The position numbers and the translations under genes are program-made. The notes below the pieces were generated by a model, which saw nothing but the letters and a program-made list of their open reading frames with translations, searched no databases and was not told where the DNA came from. A stretch of 64,000 bases of DNA from Isoetes taiwanensis (lineage: Eukaryota; Streptophyta; Lycopodiopsida; Isoetales; Isoetaceae), in contig JAJEKV010000080.1 in assembly GCA_021234155.1 (NCBI GenBank), forward strand, positions 728,182-792,181. Direction: 5' to 3'. Shown here in pieces: positions 1-12,930 of this stretch (its first letter is position 1; the number at the start of each line of letters is the position of its first letter).

Positions 1-734
1 TGTTCTTATATGTCTTCTGTGAATGCAATGGTGTTGGTGCATTTCTCATGTGTATGGATTGAGGTATACCACGTATATATATACGTATAATAGCTGTATG
101 GGGTGCACAAGTTTATACGTGGGTTTCATGTGGAAATTGCACAGCCCTTGATTTGGCATATTCATGGAACTATACTTGGATCCAATGATAAAAAAAAAGC
201 AATAAGGATATAGCAATAAGGATATGTGTTGTTTTTTGTGGCCATGAATCTTGTGATATACAAGATGGTTGATGCTAATGTAACATTCTTATCCTTTCCT
301 TGCTTTCTATTAGGGGACTAGAATCTAATTTAAGCTTGTTTCTATTCTGGAGTCAACCTAGCATAGGATTTAATTTCCATGGTTGTCAAACCCCCTAAAA
401 CACAGAGCCATCTAAGTGTTTGACCCCATATGACACTTAGATGTAGGGCTCTGATGCTTCCAGAGGATATTTATGGAAATATTCACAGATCCAAGGGCTG
501 GAAATCCACTAGAGCACTCGTCAACCATAAGGGCAAGCAGATGCGAATCAAACGGAGAGAAAAGGGAAGATGGGGTGAAGCAGATTTGTTGAAAGGAGAC
601 TGATTTGCTGGAAGGACTTGCTAGAAACAGGCTGATTTGCTGGAAGGAGACCAATTTGCAGGAGCCGAAAAATAGGGCTTCATCATGCTTTATTCTTCTG
701 CATCGTTATCGCCATCTCCAAATGAGGTCGTTGG
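1..734. other. Gene-less stretch
   Basis: No supported gene, RNA or mobile element. AT-rich sequence with short simple runs. A few ~20-base similarities around 585-655 (repeats of gctgatttgctggaagga) suggest a small decayed tandem repeat. Nothing else is recognised. Confidence 0.5.
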
Positions 735-1920
735 AAAGCATAGTAAATGGAAATGTGTTCTTGTTTTATAAATATGAGTAAGACTAAGATCCTAGGCTTT
801 GGAATACAGAATGCTACCCTAATGTACCAGGGGAATATGATAGATCAAGCTCAATCCTATAAATATTTAGGACATGAAATTTTTACGGGACGTAAACCCT
901 GGACAAAGGGTGTTGATCTCAGAATTGCAGCAGCTTTAAAAGCGTTTTACGCCATGGCAAATATGTGCAGACATTCTCACATCACCTATTGGCCACTTCA
1001 GAAGAGACTTTTTGAGACTCTAGTCATGCCAGTAATTCTGTATGCTAGTGAAATATGGGGACCATCACTTTCTCGTTCTAAATGGCGAGAAGTTGAAGCA
1101 ATTCAAAAGACCTGGCTGCATATGGTTTTGAAAGTGAAAAGGGCGGTTCCATATGAACTGCTGTTATTTGAGTGTGGATCGTTTCCCTTGGAGATACACT
1201 CTATGAGCAACACGCTTAGATACCTTGATCAGAAACATCAAGCAAATGAGAACTCCTTGATTCGGCTTGCTCTTAAGGCAAATGAGAAACTCGAAACAGA
1301 TGGGCAGAACTGCTGGTACAAAGATGTGCATGGATGGTTATCCCGATGGGGGCTTATGCTCCTTTTACGATAAATTTAAGGCTCATGCCTTTCTTGCATA
1401 TTGTGAGGCATCCGATAAAAAGAAACTCCAATATTATATTAGATATTTTAATCCGAGCATAGTCATGCCATATCTCGTGTCTTCACCAAGATGTTCCTCG
1501 ACAAATCGGGCCATTGCTCACCTCCGTGAGTTCTCACCGCCTAATGATTGAGAAGGGGAGATGGTTGAAAATTGAGGAGAGCCAGAGGATTTGTGCGTGC
1601 AAAGAGGATATAGAAACAGAGAAACATGCCATATACTTTTGTCATAGACATGACACCCTTTGCGCCAAATATTCCAGGATTGATTGGACTCTACCTATGC
1701 ACGAGCTGTTTCCACACCTTCCCTCACTCCCTCACCTAGGGAATTTTCTTCGAGAGCTTTTGAACAATGTTGGACTCTGCTAGTGTTTTTATTATATGCA
1801 GATAGAGTTTTGATCAGCTCTCTCTTACTCTACCTCATTGATTGTACTAGACATGTATCTTTCTTGTCCCATAGCCTTCGGGCTTCCGAGGACGTTAATA
1901 TATTATTATTATTATAAATC
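735..1920 (+). mobile_element. 5'-truncated LINE (non-LTR retrotransposon), 3' half of ORF2
   Basis: Broken coding sequence for the C-terminal part of a LINE reverse-transcriptase polyprotein. The first frame (747-1373) opens with KTKILGFG and a YKYLGHEI motif, the thumb region that follows the RT palm, then the conserved LFETLVMPVILYASEIWGP stretch. A second frame (about 1514-1783) keeps the end domain with a zinc-finger pattern (CACKEDIETEKHAIYFC, zf-RVT type). At least two frame breaks separate them, so it is dead. The RT palm (FADD) and endonuclease are absent, which is usual 5' truncation. The 3' UTR runs from 1784 to a (TTA)n tail at about 1900-1916, with a short hairpin (agccttcgggctt) just before it. 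The minus-strand LINE at 30-31.8 kb has the same module order. Confidence 0.85.
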
Positions 1921-2790
1921 TTTGCAGATGGAGATCTTGTGGGAGTATACCATTCGAGTAGTACTTAAACTAGACTTAGCAAATGCTGCTATTGTCATAG
2001 AATGATTGTAGCTTAAAGGGAGGCCAGACCCTTTGGTGTGCATTTGTGCGCAAGGGGTTCGAATCCTTTGGTTTGTCTATGAATTTGTTGCTTGTAGATT
2101 TTATGTACATTCATTGAATCTGTGGTAGTTTTGTTGGAGAATCGATTGGTTGAAAGCTTAAGCATAAATTATGGTGAAGTGGTGTCATTTATGAACAGAA
2201 ATATGAAGGTTTTCTTTCAAACTATCCTTTTGCATCTTTGTCACTAGTAAGCAAGTACGCAGGCTTCGTGAGTCTGTTGTATATTATGATGTTATGGCTT
2301 GCTTCTTGCTGCATGATCAACGCGGTCTGCATTACATGTACTTACATTGCCTTTCATTAGAATAGTAGTTGCGAGCGCAAGGTAATATTGGCTTATTAGA
2401 ATTTTTAATGGCCGCAAATTTACGTAGTTTTGGTTTATGTTTGGGATATGGTTGGGGCATCGATGTTCTAAAGGATGATGTCAACATAACTTATTGAAAC
2501 TACTAACTAGCTAACTATACTAATGTTATATGATTTTAGTGTATACATAGATATGAAGTTTTAGAGCTACATATATATGCGTAATGGCCTATAATCCTTA
2601 GATACTTTTGGATTGTCTTGGTTTTGTGATGATGATGATGAACTAATATGTAGCATAATTACAAGGGCTTCCAAGCGGATTTGATATGGATGTATAAATG
2701 CTCATATACGAGACCACAAACTATATATCCTAAAACAATTGGATGAGTTGCTAAAAAAAGTGTACAGATTTGATAGGAAAAATAATCATG
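1921..2790. other. Gene-less stretch
   Basis: No supported gene. Contains an isolated perfect Pol III B-box-like sequence (ggttcgaatcc, about 2056-2066) without a convincing A box, so no SINE is called. Otherwise AT-rich single-copy-looking DNA. Confidence 0.4.
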
Positions 2791-2794
2791 TTAG

Positions 2795-3800
2795 CTCCTT
2801 GATTGTATTGGTCTGGTGCATTGCGCATGCCTTGTTGGCTTGCCTTAGAGGATTTTCCACTAGAACTGCAAGTGTCTGATTTCATGATTACTATTGCCAA
2901 TGGATTGGGTATGCATCTTGCCCATTCTATTGTTAATGGTCCTCGAATTTGTGTATCTCTTCCTACTTGTGTCTCTATTCCCCAGTCAGTAGTGGTCAAA
3001 AGTGGCCCACTTTTTTCAAGTACAAACTACGTCTGCTTAATGGACTTGAGCTGGCCAAGATGTTTCCCAATGTTGAGGCTTTCGCTACTTACAGGTCTAG
3101 GCATACTTTTGTCTCTACCTCCCCAATTGCTCCTATCCCCTGTCACATAGCAGCCACTTCACCTGAGTGTCGTGTTGTATCATCTTCTTCCCCTTCTGCC
3201 TCTGCACTAGTTAATTCGCCAGTATTACCAGCTCGTATGCCTTCTTCTCTAGCTATTTCTGCACCATCGCCTTCTTTGAGTGCATCTCCGTCTCAGTCTA
3301 TATCAGTAGACCCTCTTAATGAGGATCAACACTCTCGTCTTCTGGACATTGCTCACAAGCAAGAATTATTGGAAGAAGGATGGTCTACTCCACGCTTGAA
3401 GAAGCTTGCACGTCGCAAAAATAGCTCGGCTCCTCAATCTGCGTTAGTTCACTCTGTAGCGGTATCTGCTACGATTGTTACAGTGGATGTCCCTGATTCA
3501 GTGGTATTGAACACCAGAGAGCAGATCAAGTTGCTGTTAATGATTCTATGGATGTGGAAGTTCGACCTGGTTAAAATAACTTTTCTATAAATATGATTAT
3601 ATATTATTCTTCTCTTTGTAGGAGAGGAAAATAGTGTGAACTGCATTATACTGTCATGCTTAGATGGGTGGCCCCGCTCAGTTGGATCTGATTGTCCACT
3701 GGGTTTTTTATTCCTGTCTCTGCATTGTATTATGTATTATGATGGAGTGTTATTAATAAAGTTTGACGTCCTTCAAAAAAAAAAAAAAAAGAAAAAAAGA
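2795..3800 (+). mobile_element. LINE-like retroposon fragment with poly(A) tail
   Basis: Two overlapping frames (2803-3150 and 2949-3590) read through text resembling the gag-like ORF1 of plant LINEs: an N-terminal piece with LEDFPLE and IANGLG, like the DUF4283-type region, then a Ser/Pro-rich stretch. There is at least one frameshift. An aataaa signal (about 3755) and an A-rich tail (3777-3800) follow, so the locus derives from a polyadenylated RNA. No endonuclease or RT is seen, so it is either internally deleted or an ORF1-only copy. Identification as LINE ORF1 is by general resemblance only; the poly(A) end is directly visible. Confidence 0.45.
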
Positions 3801-3880
3801 AATCTTATTAGGATACTAAATTGTTTTGATAGAGGTTCAAGTCACCGTATTTTCATATTCCAAAAGCTTAGATGCATCAA
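3796..3880 (+). repeat. tRNA-derived SINE-like copy (family of three in window)
   Basis: Directly after the poly(A) tail, this segment matches two minus-strand copies near 32.05 and 33.8 kb. All share a cttattaggatactaaatt-like block, a Pol III B box (ggttcaagtc here; ggttcgaatc in the best copy) and a trailing catattc-aaa-ctta block. The best copy has ttggttaaagcatcc upstream, like a tRNA D-arm/A box. The family is read as the decayed head of a tRNA-derived SINE. Confidence 0.45.
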
Positions 3881-6800
3881 TATACATTCCGAGCTATAGG
3901 ATTTAAGATACATTCCAAGCTATAGGATTGACGGATCCGACAATCGAGATAGCTAGGGGGCGACCTCATGTAGAATATATTACCAAACATTACTATTACA
4001 TTTCAAAACTTCACAATGATCCATTGGTGTATATCTGGCTTCAAACTTTTTGAACCAATAGGAATGAGTTTTACTTTCCTAAGTTGACTTATTATAGTCT
4101 TTGATAGTTTTTCTAGTATTGCCATTACTGAGAAGATTTTTCGTTGAAAGACTTAAGAGGCTAATGGTTTTTTAATCCTAGTAGTAATGATTGCACTATT
4201 TCAATTGCACAAGTCCCATGACCAGTTGGTCTCATTGGATATAAGAAAATCATTCTATTTTATTTTATATTTATCTAAAGAAAAATTCTGGGGAATGATA
4301 GATTCATCTTCCCAACTAAGAAAGGGGATCCTTTAAAAATTTTCTTCCTACCAACCTAATGGTAACAATGGCGGTGGTAATCAAGGATTGGGCACACACT
4401 TGAAGAAGATAAGTTTGTAGTAATTGTCTTTGGGAGAAGATAGATTATTTCTGCTATCGTAGTTATAAATGGTGTGGGCAACCCTTTTAGTACATAAGTT
4501 GTTGGACTTAACTCATTGTGACGTTCTTCCTATATATCAACTACTCTAGAAGATGAGCAGTTGCTCTAATGAGGAGACATCCATGTGTAGATTGTGACAT
4601 CAATGAATATTCTAGAACAACAGAACCACAGTGGCACCTTGATTAGCCTTTTTAGAGGTAGATCACGTTGGGCGGAAATCATCCGCCATATCAATTTATT
4701 CTAAATAAGCACCAGATCATCCAACTTTCTCTTTATTACTATGATTAACCTTTGATTTTAGTTCAACTAAGTGTCTATTTCATTCATTCATATCATTTCC
4801 TAAGAAGGATGATGCGGAAATATCTTCTGCACTACATTTTAAGGACCTGATGTTGAAGAATATCTTCAAGGGAAGTGGCGCGACAAGGAGAGTTTTCTAG
4901 GAATAGAGAAAGCATCAAATTTCAATTAGATGGGGCTCACTTCAAAGATGGGGGGGCTTCTTTGAAAAGAGGTACATGACCTAGTTACAGTCTTATTCTC
5001 ATTTTTTGTATTAATCTATTCAATCGCATCGAAGACAAAGAGTGATGAAAAACTGAAGAGGGATTGCACGAAACTGAGCAGCTATTGGTCAAAAAGTCCT
5101 TAACCATATGCACTCATAGGGAGGATTTCAAGGTATGTGTTATTTGTATTGTCCTTTTATTCAATTTGATTGGACTTCTAAGCTGTAATATATGCCTTGC
5201 AATCAGATCTCGATGGATCATACAAAGCAATCCGAGAAAGAAGATGCAGATCCAACAAAGAAGGCAGCTGGAAGCGATCAAACTCCACCTCACTTGGGCT
5301 CTTGTGGTCGAAAACGTTTTAACTAGATTCGTAAGTGCTATAAACATTTAGTTAATTAATTTTACCTGTAGTAATGAGAACTTTAAATGTCATCAGGTAA
5401 TATTGGTCGTATTGTCACGGGAATGGCTATACGGATTCCCACTTACCCAAGACCTGAGGACCCGCTCGCCTGTGTCAGGAGCTACACAATCAAGGAACAG
5501 TCTCAAGGTGAGGAAATGCCAGGGTTTGTGGGATATGAATGATTGTAATTCTAGGAACGACATGGATATCTTGTTAACGTTATCTTCTTTTGTTTTCTAT
5601 AGGAAGCAGTGGGTCACATGCAGAACGGTTTAGCCGAGGACATCCTTAGATCTAACAAAAGAGCATTGAACTTCGAGGGCCAAGGCTCTGGACCCCAACC
5701 TTAGTTCAAAAGTCGCCTCCAAGCTTCAAGCTTCAAAAACTTGCTTTCAGGCTTCTGCTTGGCGATTTCAAGCTAAGAAATCATGCCACAAGAAGAGAAA
5801 AGCCATGCAGATCCAATACTTGAAAAGATGATGAAAAGATACAAGTAATAGCAGATGTGTAAGGCAAGGGTAGCTCGAGCGATCCTTTAGAAGAAAAGAG
5901 CCAACTTCCCATTTGCTCTGTTTCATAGCTCCCAAATAAGAACATCCCATTCTTCTTAAATCAATTCTTTGAGTAAATTTTAATTGAGATTATTGCAATG
6001 ATTTTGAGTTCAAAATATAGGTGAAAAGAAAGAGGCCAGGCAAAACATAGGAGAAGGAAAGCACCAATCGGAACCTACATATGCAATTGCTCGATTGGCT
6101 AATGTTTCGGCAAAACCTAGAAGAGGAAGAAAAAAGAAAATAAAAAGTGGGTTGGGTGATGGCGATGGCAATGGCGATGGCTATGACTATGGCTATCAAC
6201 ATCAGCAACCTAACCTTGGAAGAATGCCTGCAGATTTGGAATCACCAAAACTTCATCTTGGATGAATGCTTGCAGATTCGATTGAGCATCCACAAATAGT
6301 TCGCTTTGATGGGCCACAAATTTTCTTAAGGCCTTTTAGACCCTAGGTTAGGTCTCGTGTTCGAACCTCACTAGGATCTTGGCATCCTAGGACCTTTGGC
6401 CCCTGGTATCCTTGTAGGGGGTGGTGCTCCTTGAAGGGGGATTGCAAAAACATGCCATGTGCCGTCGTATGTCCTATGGGATGCTGGCTTGTGCTACGAC
6501 GTAAAAATACACCTTCCTTCCTTTTCATTTTCCATGTCCATTTTCTATACATTTCAATGCTAAAATCCACCCTAATGTATTGGTTGCATATAAACTTGCG
6601 ACGGAATACCCTTCAACAAGCTTATCCTGCTCAAGATTAGTTGTTCGTCCTCCTAATACTCATTTCAGGGAAAAGACGAATGTTCACAGCAGCTACAAAC
6701 TTCTTTTAGATATAAGGTTGTTTGATGCAATATCATGTATAAGCGACATGTCAATTTTATCACGACAACCTTACTTCATCGACTTACCAACATTTGTAAA

Positions 6801-7219
6801 GGAGTTAAAAGGAAACCTAGCACACAACTTCATACATTTCACTTGCAATCTTGTAAGTTTTCTAAATGAAGTAGATAATGCTTGAGCATACATGCAAGAA
6901 GTTGGAACATAGAACGATGACCATTACAACCCTCTCTTCATGTTGGCTTAACCGCCACTTCCACTTTGTTAAGTTTACCCTGAACTCTAAGATATGGAGC
7001 TATGAAAAATAAACCTTGGCTTCCAAAGATGATATGTGCAGAGATGGGGAAGGAATCGAGAGCTGTGTTTATAAGCATTGCTTTGCTTGAAATGTCAAGA
7101 ACCGAAAATTCGCTTTGTTTGAAGATGAAAAAGATGCATGACATTTACCAATCTGTTTCTACGCATGATTTTCCAAGTAAATACGTGTACAGTATATGGA
7201 CTATATTTTGGGATTAGGG
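3881..7219. other. Gene-less stretch
   Basis: No supported gene or complete repeat. Open frames here are short and show no family signature. A low-complexity gatggcgatggc run lies near 6160-6195. A B-box-like ttcgaacctcac lies near 6360 without other SINE features. Everything else is unassigned AT-rich DNA. Confidence 0.5.
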
Positions 7220-7280
7220 CTTCTTTGGGCTTAGGGTTCCTTTGTCTTTCTAGGGTTTTGAAGAGAAACCGCGAGCAGCT
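7220..7280 (+). promoter_or_regulatory. Probable promoter/5' UTR of the eL24 gene with telo-box motifs
   Basis: Just upstream of the eL24 ATG, two tagggtt(t) motifs (about 7231-7237 and 7251-7258) lie in pyrimidine-rich text. The telo-box (AAACCCTA, here in reverse) is a known element of plant ribosomal-protein promoters, which supports a functional gene rather than a promoterless retrocopy. No classic TATA box is obvious. Confidence 0.5.
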
Positions 7281-7769
7281 ATGGTGTTGAAGACGGAGCT
7301 ATGCCGGTTTAGCGGGGCGAAGATCTACCCAGGCCGGGGCATTCGTTTTGTAAGGGGAGATTCACAGGTTTTTCTCTTCATCAATTCAAAATGCAAGAGT
7401 TACTTCCACAACAGGTTGCGTCCTGCCAAGCTCACATGGACAGCCCTTTACCGGAAGCAGCATAAGAAGGATGCCCATGCTGAAGCTGTAAAGAAAAGGC
7501 GTCGCACTACTAGCAAGCCTTATTCTAGATCTATTGTGGGTGCTTCTTTGGAGGTTATTCAGAAGAAAAGAAGTGAAAAAACGGAAGTCCGTGTTGCTGC
7601 CCGTGAAGCTGCTTTGAAAGAAATCAAGGAGCGGATTAAGAAGACTAAGGATGAGAAGAAGGCTAAGAAGGCTGAGGCCATAGCCAAGGCAACCAAAGTG
7701 AAGGGTGCTGTTCAGAAGGGCCCTGTTGGTAAAGGTCCCAAGCTTGGTGGTGGTGGTGGAAAGCGTTAA
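7281..7769 (+). CDS. RPL24: 60S ribosomal protein eL24 (L24e), intact and intronless
   Basis: Structural protein of the cytosolic large ribosomal subunit. The 162-residue frame has the normal length for plant eL24. The N-terminal L24e domain is complete: [20 protein letters not shown] at 1-20, then the conserved VFLFINSKC and [19 protein letters not shown] stretches (to about 62). A Lys/Ala-rich helical tail with [26 protein letters not shown] and a GGGGGKR end follows. The start is the first in-frame ATG in a good context (gcagctatggtg). The coding sequence is one exon with no stop or frameshift. No genomic poly(A) run or target duplication flanks it, and telo-boxes lie upstream, so it is probably expressed. 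Plant RPL24 genes often contain introns, so an intronless copy may be an old retrogene that kept or gained a promoter; that part is inference. Confidence 0.95.
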   Translation: MVLKTELCRFSGAKIYPGRGIRFVRGDSQVFLFINSKCKSYFHNRLRPAKLTWTALYRKQHKKDAHAEAVKKRRRTTSKPYSRSIVGASLEVIQKKRSEKTEVRVAAREAALKEIKERIKKTKDEKKAKKAEAIAKATKVKGAVQKGPVGKGPKLGGGGGKR

Positions 7770-9180
7770 TCTTGGTAAGAGAAAGCAAATGTTAAGTTTT
7801 GTTTTCCTTTGTAGTTTACATAAAGTCTTATTGTTCGGAAGTCTGTTAAAATTTTTATTGTTCAGAAGCTTGTTGAAGCTTTTCTGCTCTTACTTCCCTG
7901 TATCTTGATCAACAGTGTAATTACATGGCATTGAGATCTGCATTAATCTTTGTACTTAATTATCTTCAGTTGTGTTTCATTTTTTGCGTTGTTGCTGGTT
8001 CATATCTTGTATAAAAGACTCGTATGTTTTTAGTCTCTCTTTTGTTCTGCATTTTGTGTCTGTTTTGGTTGATGATATGAAAATCAAGCTTCTCATATAC
8101 CGATGTCTTATAGTCGATTGTGTTAAGGGACGTTTGTAAGTGAATCTCAGGGAGTTTTCTTTCTAAACAGAGATTCACTTTGAAAATACATTTATACATG
8201 GATAAAGGTCATTTTGCAAAAGATGTGAGCTGGTAGGAATGATAAGATTAACTTCAAACCTAATTGATAAAAGTGATAGGAACATACAGTTAAGTCAGGA
8301 GTAGGACCTGTTGAAATTTTAAATTTTAAAAACATTTTGGGAGTAACCTTTGCGTAAAAACCATCACTACTGAATTATAGGGTGTTTTAATGATTTTTTA
8401 ATCAAGTAAAATTCTTAACTTATGCTGATTGTCTCTTGATTCTTTCACAGAATTATGCACGCACTCAAAGAATACACCGTTATAAATTAGACAGGTTTTC
8501 AATTCATGAGGGACAATAAGCAAGCCATTATTATGAATGCAATGTTTGAATTGATAAGGCCAGAAAGCTAGTTAAAGCTATTTCTAATGTGGTATGTATG
8601 TATAGAATCGCAAAAGCTGTGGGTTTTTGGCTTTTGCCACGGGTTCCACTTTTTTTTGGGTGTGGATAAGCTTGTACGCTTTTTTCTTTTTATTGGAAAA
8701 TTAGGAATGCTGGAGTCGAGAAGAAGGTTTTTGCTGCGATGTGAAGCAGAAGCATCATTCCTGAAGGTCATTTTGGGGGCAGCAATGTCATAAACGCTTC
8801 GCAGAATTTTTGGTACAAAAAATGATTTTCCGATTCCCTTAAATATAGTACTCCCTTAAATATGGTACGACCAATAAAAAAAGAGCTGCTTAAGGATTTA
8901 TCCGACTCATTTTTATCTAGTTAGGATTTTTTTCGGTGCATAAAATAAGTTATAGGATTCTTTTTGTATATGGTTGGTTGGTATGTGTTTTTTGGTTAGC
9001 CTACTACCTCTAATTATATTTATGCATGTAAGAAATGGTTTTTGAATGAAAACCTAACGAGCTCAAAGTAACATGTAAGCAGGATAAATTCTTTTTTTCC
9101 CCTTATCTTGCTGCTTTCTATGCCGGATTTGGCCGCTATGGGCTTGCGGCTCCCTAACCCGACTACGATCAGCCATTGGT
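7770..9180. other. 3' flank of eL24 and gene-less stretch
   Basis: The first ~250 bases are U-rich and typical of a plant 3' UTR. A short tandem repeat (gttcggaagt/gttcagaagc plus ttgttgaagctt-like blocks) lies at 7830-7890. No further gene is supported up to the foldback. Confidence 0.45.
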
Positions 9181-9184
9181 CTTC

Positions 9185-10890
9185 TGCAGTGGAAATTGAA
9201 TCGTTTTCTCCTTGCATTACATGTCTCCATCTTTGCATCCTCTTGCTCTTCCCTTCAATATTCCAAAGGATCCAGTAAGCAAGAGGCATTGCACGGCCAT
9301 AAAAGTCAATGTTGGGATGCATTCCCATTGAATTGGAGGACTGGAGAACAAGAAAACATGCAACAGGAAGAGAATTTGGAAATGTAGGCATTGGTAAAAG
9401 ACAAGAAGACCAATGGAAAGAACATTAGAAACGGACATGGAATTAGTTGGAGCATGATGAAGAGAAGGTGTTGATTTTTTGTACTCTTTATAAAGCAAAT
9501 CGTAGAGCAAGAAATGCATTTGCTCGATTTGACTAAGAATTTCAAAATATCTAGTATTTATGCCACAGAGTTATTTTACCTTGATGAAGTTAGAAAGGAA
9601 AGCAGAAATGTATTGAGGTTGCAGCAACAACACAACAACATTATCTGTGTAGTGAGATTGACTTGAATAGCATTCTTGTTGACAACAGATCATATGCTTT
9701 TGATACTAGATGGAGGATGGAAAAGGGGTCTTGTTCATGAATTGGGGGCTTCAATGAAAGGTAATATCATATAAAGGTGTGGAATTGATAAGGTCACTTG
9801 ATGGTTCAGATTTGGAGGAAGATCCTAAATTCTAAGAAGCCTTTGTAACAAGTCTTGGATTAGGAAGCGAAGGGAGGAAGCTGGAGTGATAGGTATACTT
9901 TCAAATATACAAGTTTTAGTTCCTATTAATTTGCTATCATCTTTTAAGCGAGTGAAGCAGTTTGGATTCCTTGAAATAAAGGAGTTGGCTTAGTTGGAGG
10001 CATACTTTCAAATGTAAGTTTTAGTTCCTATTAACTTGCCATCATCTTTTAAGCAAGTGAAGTAGTATGGGTTGTCTGAAGCAAAAGAATTTGTTGCTTC
10101 ATACAATCCATATTACATCACTTGCTTGAAAGATGATGACAAGTTAATAAGAGCTAAAACTTGCATACATGGAAGTATACCTGTCACTCCAGACTCCTTC
10201 ATTTCCTAGTCCCTTCAATAAGACTTGTTGCAAAGGCTTCTTGGAACTTAAGGCCTTCCTCCAAACTTGAACCATCAAATGACCTTATCAATTCCATGCC
10301 TCTGTACATATTGCCTTTCACTGAAGCCCTCAATTCATGAAGAAGACCTTACTTCCGTCCGCCATCTGGTATCAAAGGGTACGATATGCGGTCAACAAGA
10401 AAGCTATTCAAGTGAATCTCACTACAAAGATAATATTGTTGAATATGTTATTGCTGCAACGTCAATAGATTTCTGCTTTCCATTTCTAACTTCATCAAGG
10501 CAGAATGATTCTTTATGCTCCTACAAGATTTGCTATACAAAGAGTACAAAAGATCAACTTCGGCTCTTCATCATGCTCCAACCAATTCCATGTTAGCTTC
10601 CAATGTTCTTTTCGTTGGTCTCCCTGCCTTTTACTTGTCCTTGCATTTTCAAAGTCCTGTGTATTATCTTTCTGATGCTCTTGTTGTTGTGTGCTTTCTT
10701 GCTTTCCTATCAGTCCTCCAATTTAAGATGGATTGCCTTCCCGCATTGATTTCTGTGGTCATGCAATGCCTCTTGCATAATGGAAGCTTCGGCAAATTGA
10801 AGGGAAGAGCAAGAGGGTAAAAAAAGGGAGACATACAAAATAAATAATGCAAGGAGAAAATAGATTCAATTGCCATTGCATCACTATCTC
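9185..10890. repeat. Long imperfect foldback (inverted repeat, arms ~0.8 kb)
   Basis: The arm at about 9185-9990 is repeated in reverse complement at about 10085-10890 around a short centre. Matching blocks include the caagaggcattgc text near 9280 versus gcaatgcctcttg near 10765, the tgatgaagag/ctcttcatcatg block (9457 versus 10567), the ccttatcaattcca block (about 10285 versus 9784) and the aagttttagttcctatta block. The frames 9217-9519 (-) and 10515-10820 (+) are the two arms read in mirror image and are not genes. A ~65-bp direct duplication (9895-9965 and 10003-10065) sits at the inner end of the left arm. No transposase or clear target duplication was found. Confidence 0.75.
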
Positions 10891-12930
10891 AATAATGACC
10901 TCTCCTCACTTGCTTTGTAACATTACCATTCTTTTAATATATTGATGACACAGTACTTCAAAAAAAAAAAAAATGACCCATCCTCATACTCGTCCCATCC
11001 TCATACTCGTCTCATCTCAACCCTTGATCCAGAGAATATACCAGAGGATATGCCACATCCTCTAACCGTGACCATAGTGCCAAAAAGAAGATGGGGTCAA
11101 ACCCCAATTTCCACGTCAGCCTAAGGTTCTGAGGCCATGGTCCCAAGTCAATCATACATAACAAAAGCTCAGTCTTCTGTAACGTACATTGAATTATAAA
11201 ATTAAGAACATAACTGAATAACAAGAACAAGAATGTGGAACAAACAGAAGCTCGTCTTCCATAACATACATTGAATTATAACAAGAAGAATATAATTGAA
11301 TAACAAGAACAAGAATTGTGGAACAAAGAGTCTGAGACAACTCTGAACAGTATTACAAGCTGCCATTCCAGTTAACAAGAGCACATCCTCTATAAACATC
11401 CAACATAGCAGGTGTGCCAATAACACTCTACAGGATTGCAATAAACTGGACTCCATGAAGGAACATGCACTTCTGTAGGGAAGCACATGACAATGATGAT
11501 AATCACGCACTTCGAAAGACACAGAAATACATAATGTTTGTGATTTCTATGCCAGATGTCAAACAATCTGCCATTTTCCTTTCTGCTACATAACAAGGAC
11601 ACCTTAACAAGGAGAGGTCGCAACAGTAAAACAAAGTGCCCTTCATAAATAGTTTCTCAACCATAAACAGTAGAAGAAAGTGAGCTTCATAAATCAGCTG
11701 TGTGCCTATGAGCCGCTTTATGAATTACACAACAATGCCAGTCCGAGCCCATGCTCCACAACAACACCTCCACCTCACACCTTCCACAAGCCTCCCTGTG
11801 CCAAAGCAAAATTGTTGAAAAACATACCGGCACAAGAAATCCGTTGAAGGAGAATCCGGGCCCAAAATGTGAGAAAAAAGCCTCACATGCCTCCACGGGC
11901 ATGCAAGCAGAAGAAGATACATATTCTTCTAACCTGGAGTGCTTGAATGAAAGCAAAAGAATAGAAAAGGTGCAAAAAATTCCATCACCAAAAAAAAAAA
12001 AAAGCTCGATTGAAGAGGTGGGATATGGCAGCAACTCCAACAGCGTCAAAGATGCCCGGATGTCCACTGCCATACTCATCTCCACGCGACCCCTCCTTCC
12101 CAGCCGCTCAAGAAACTTACTAAAAAGCCCAAACCAACCACATAGGAAACCTAAGTTACTAACCTCGGCCGACCATTGAAGGACCAAAACCTATATACTG
12201 ACGTCAGCATTATACGAAAAAGGCATACGAATACCCCCATAAACCATTACAAACCATATGTAATAAGTTGCCCACTCCACAATTGCAGAAGATAATAGCA
12301 ACAACTCTTCCGCACCTGCACATTTTAAAAGAATAGAAGGATGGATATAGATGGCCGATGGATCCATTGTGGTCGTTTAGGTAGCCACAGGCCTGCAGCG
12401 ACATCGAACTGAAGAGCATAAACTTGTGGACCAAAAATGTAGTTTACAACCTTCTAATTAATACATTTCTAATTTCATGTTGTTTTTGGATTGCTCCCTG
12501 TTAAGGGGCAATTCGTTGGGGGGGGACAGTGCCTTTGGTATATTCTAGGCAAATCTCATGATCTAAAGGGTAGAATTGCTGGTTCTTTTTTTGGAGTGAA
12601 AAAACAGTTTTGTACTTTATATAAGAACATAACCCTAAGGCCCACTGGAAAACTCATTATGCCCTAATTAAAAAAAGAAAAAGAAGAGAAAAAATACCAT
12701 TTTGTTGTATAATCTTGAGATTTTTGGGCGTCCAACAGGACAAACCCATGGCAGAACAGTGCATGATAAAATTTAATTGTAATATCTTTTCCTCCAAAGT
12801 TTTGCTAATTCCAGTATTTTTTCCTTTTCCTAGGGCTACGCCCATATCAGACCAAGAAAATTTAGTTAATGCTGAAAGAATAACAAGTGCATTCCATGCT
12901 TTTCATTTTGAACTTGGTTAAATTATGTTT
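10891..12930. other. Gene-less stretch
   Basis: No supported gene. A small tandem repeat (catcctcatactcgtc, about 10980-11015) follows an A-run. Imperfect direct copies of a ~60-base unit ending acatacattgaattata occur at 11160-11300. The open frames at 11687-12187 on both strands show no recognisable domain and are treated as chance. Confidence 0.4.

Noticed and set aside
2015-2085. tRNA gene or SINE at ggttcgaatcc
   Set aside because: Perfect B box but no A box, no acceptor stem and no second copy in the window.
9217-10820. Two similar ~100-codon frames on opposite strands
   Set aside because: They are the arms of one inverted repeat and show no known domain.
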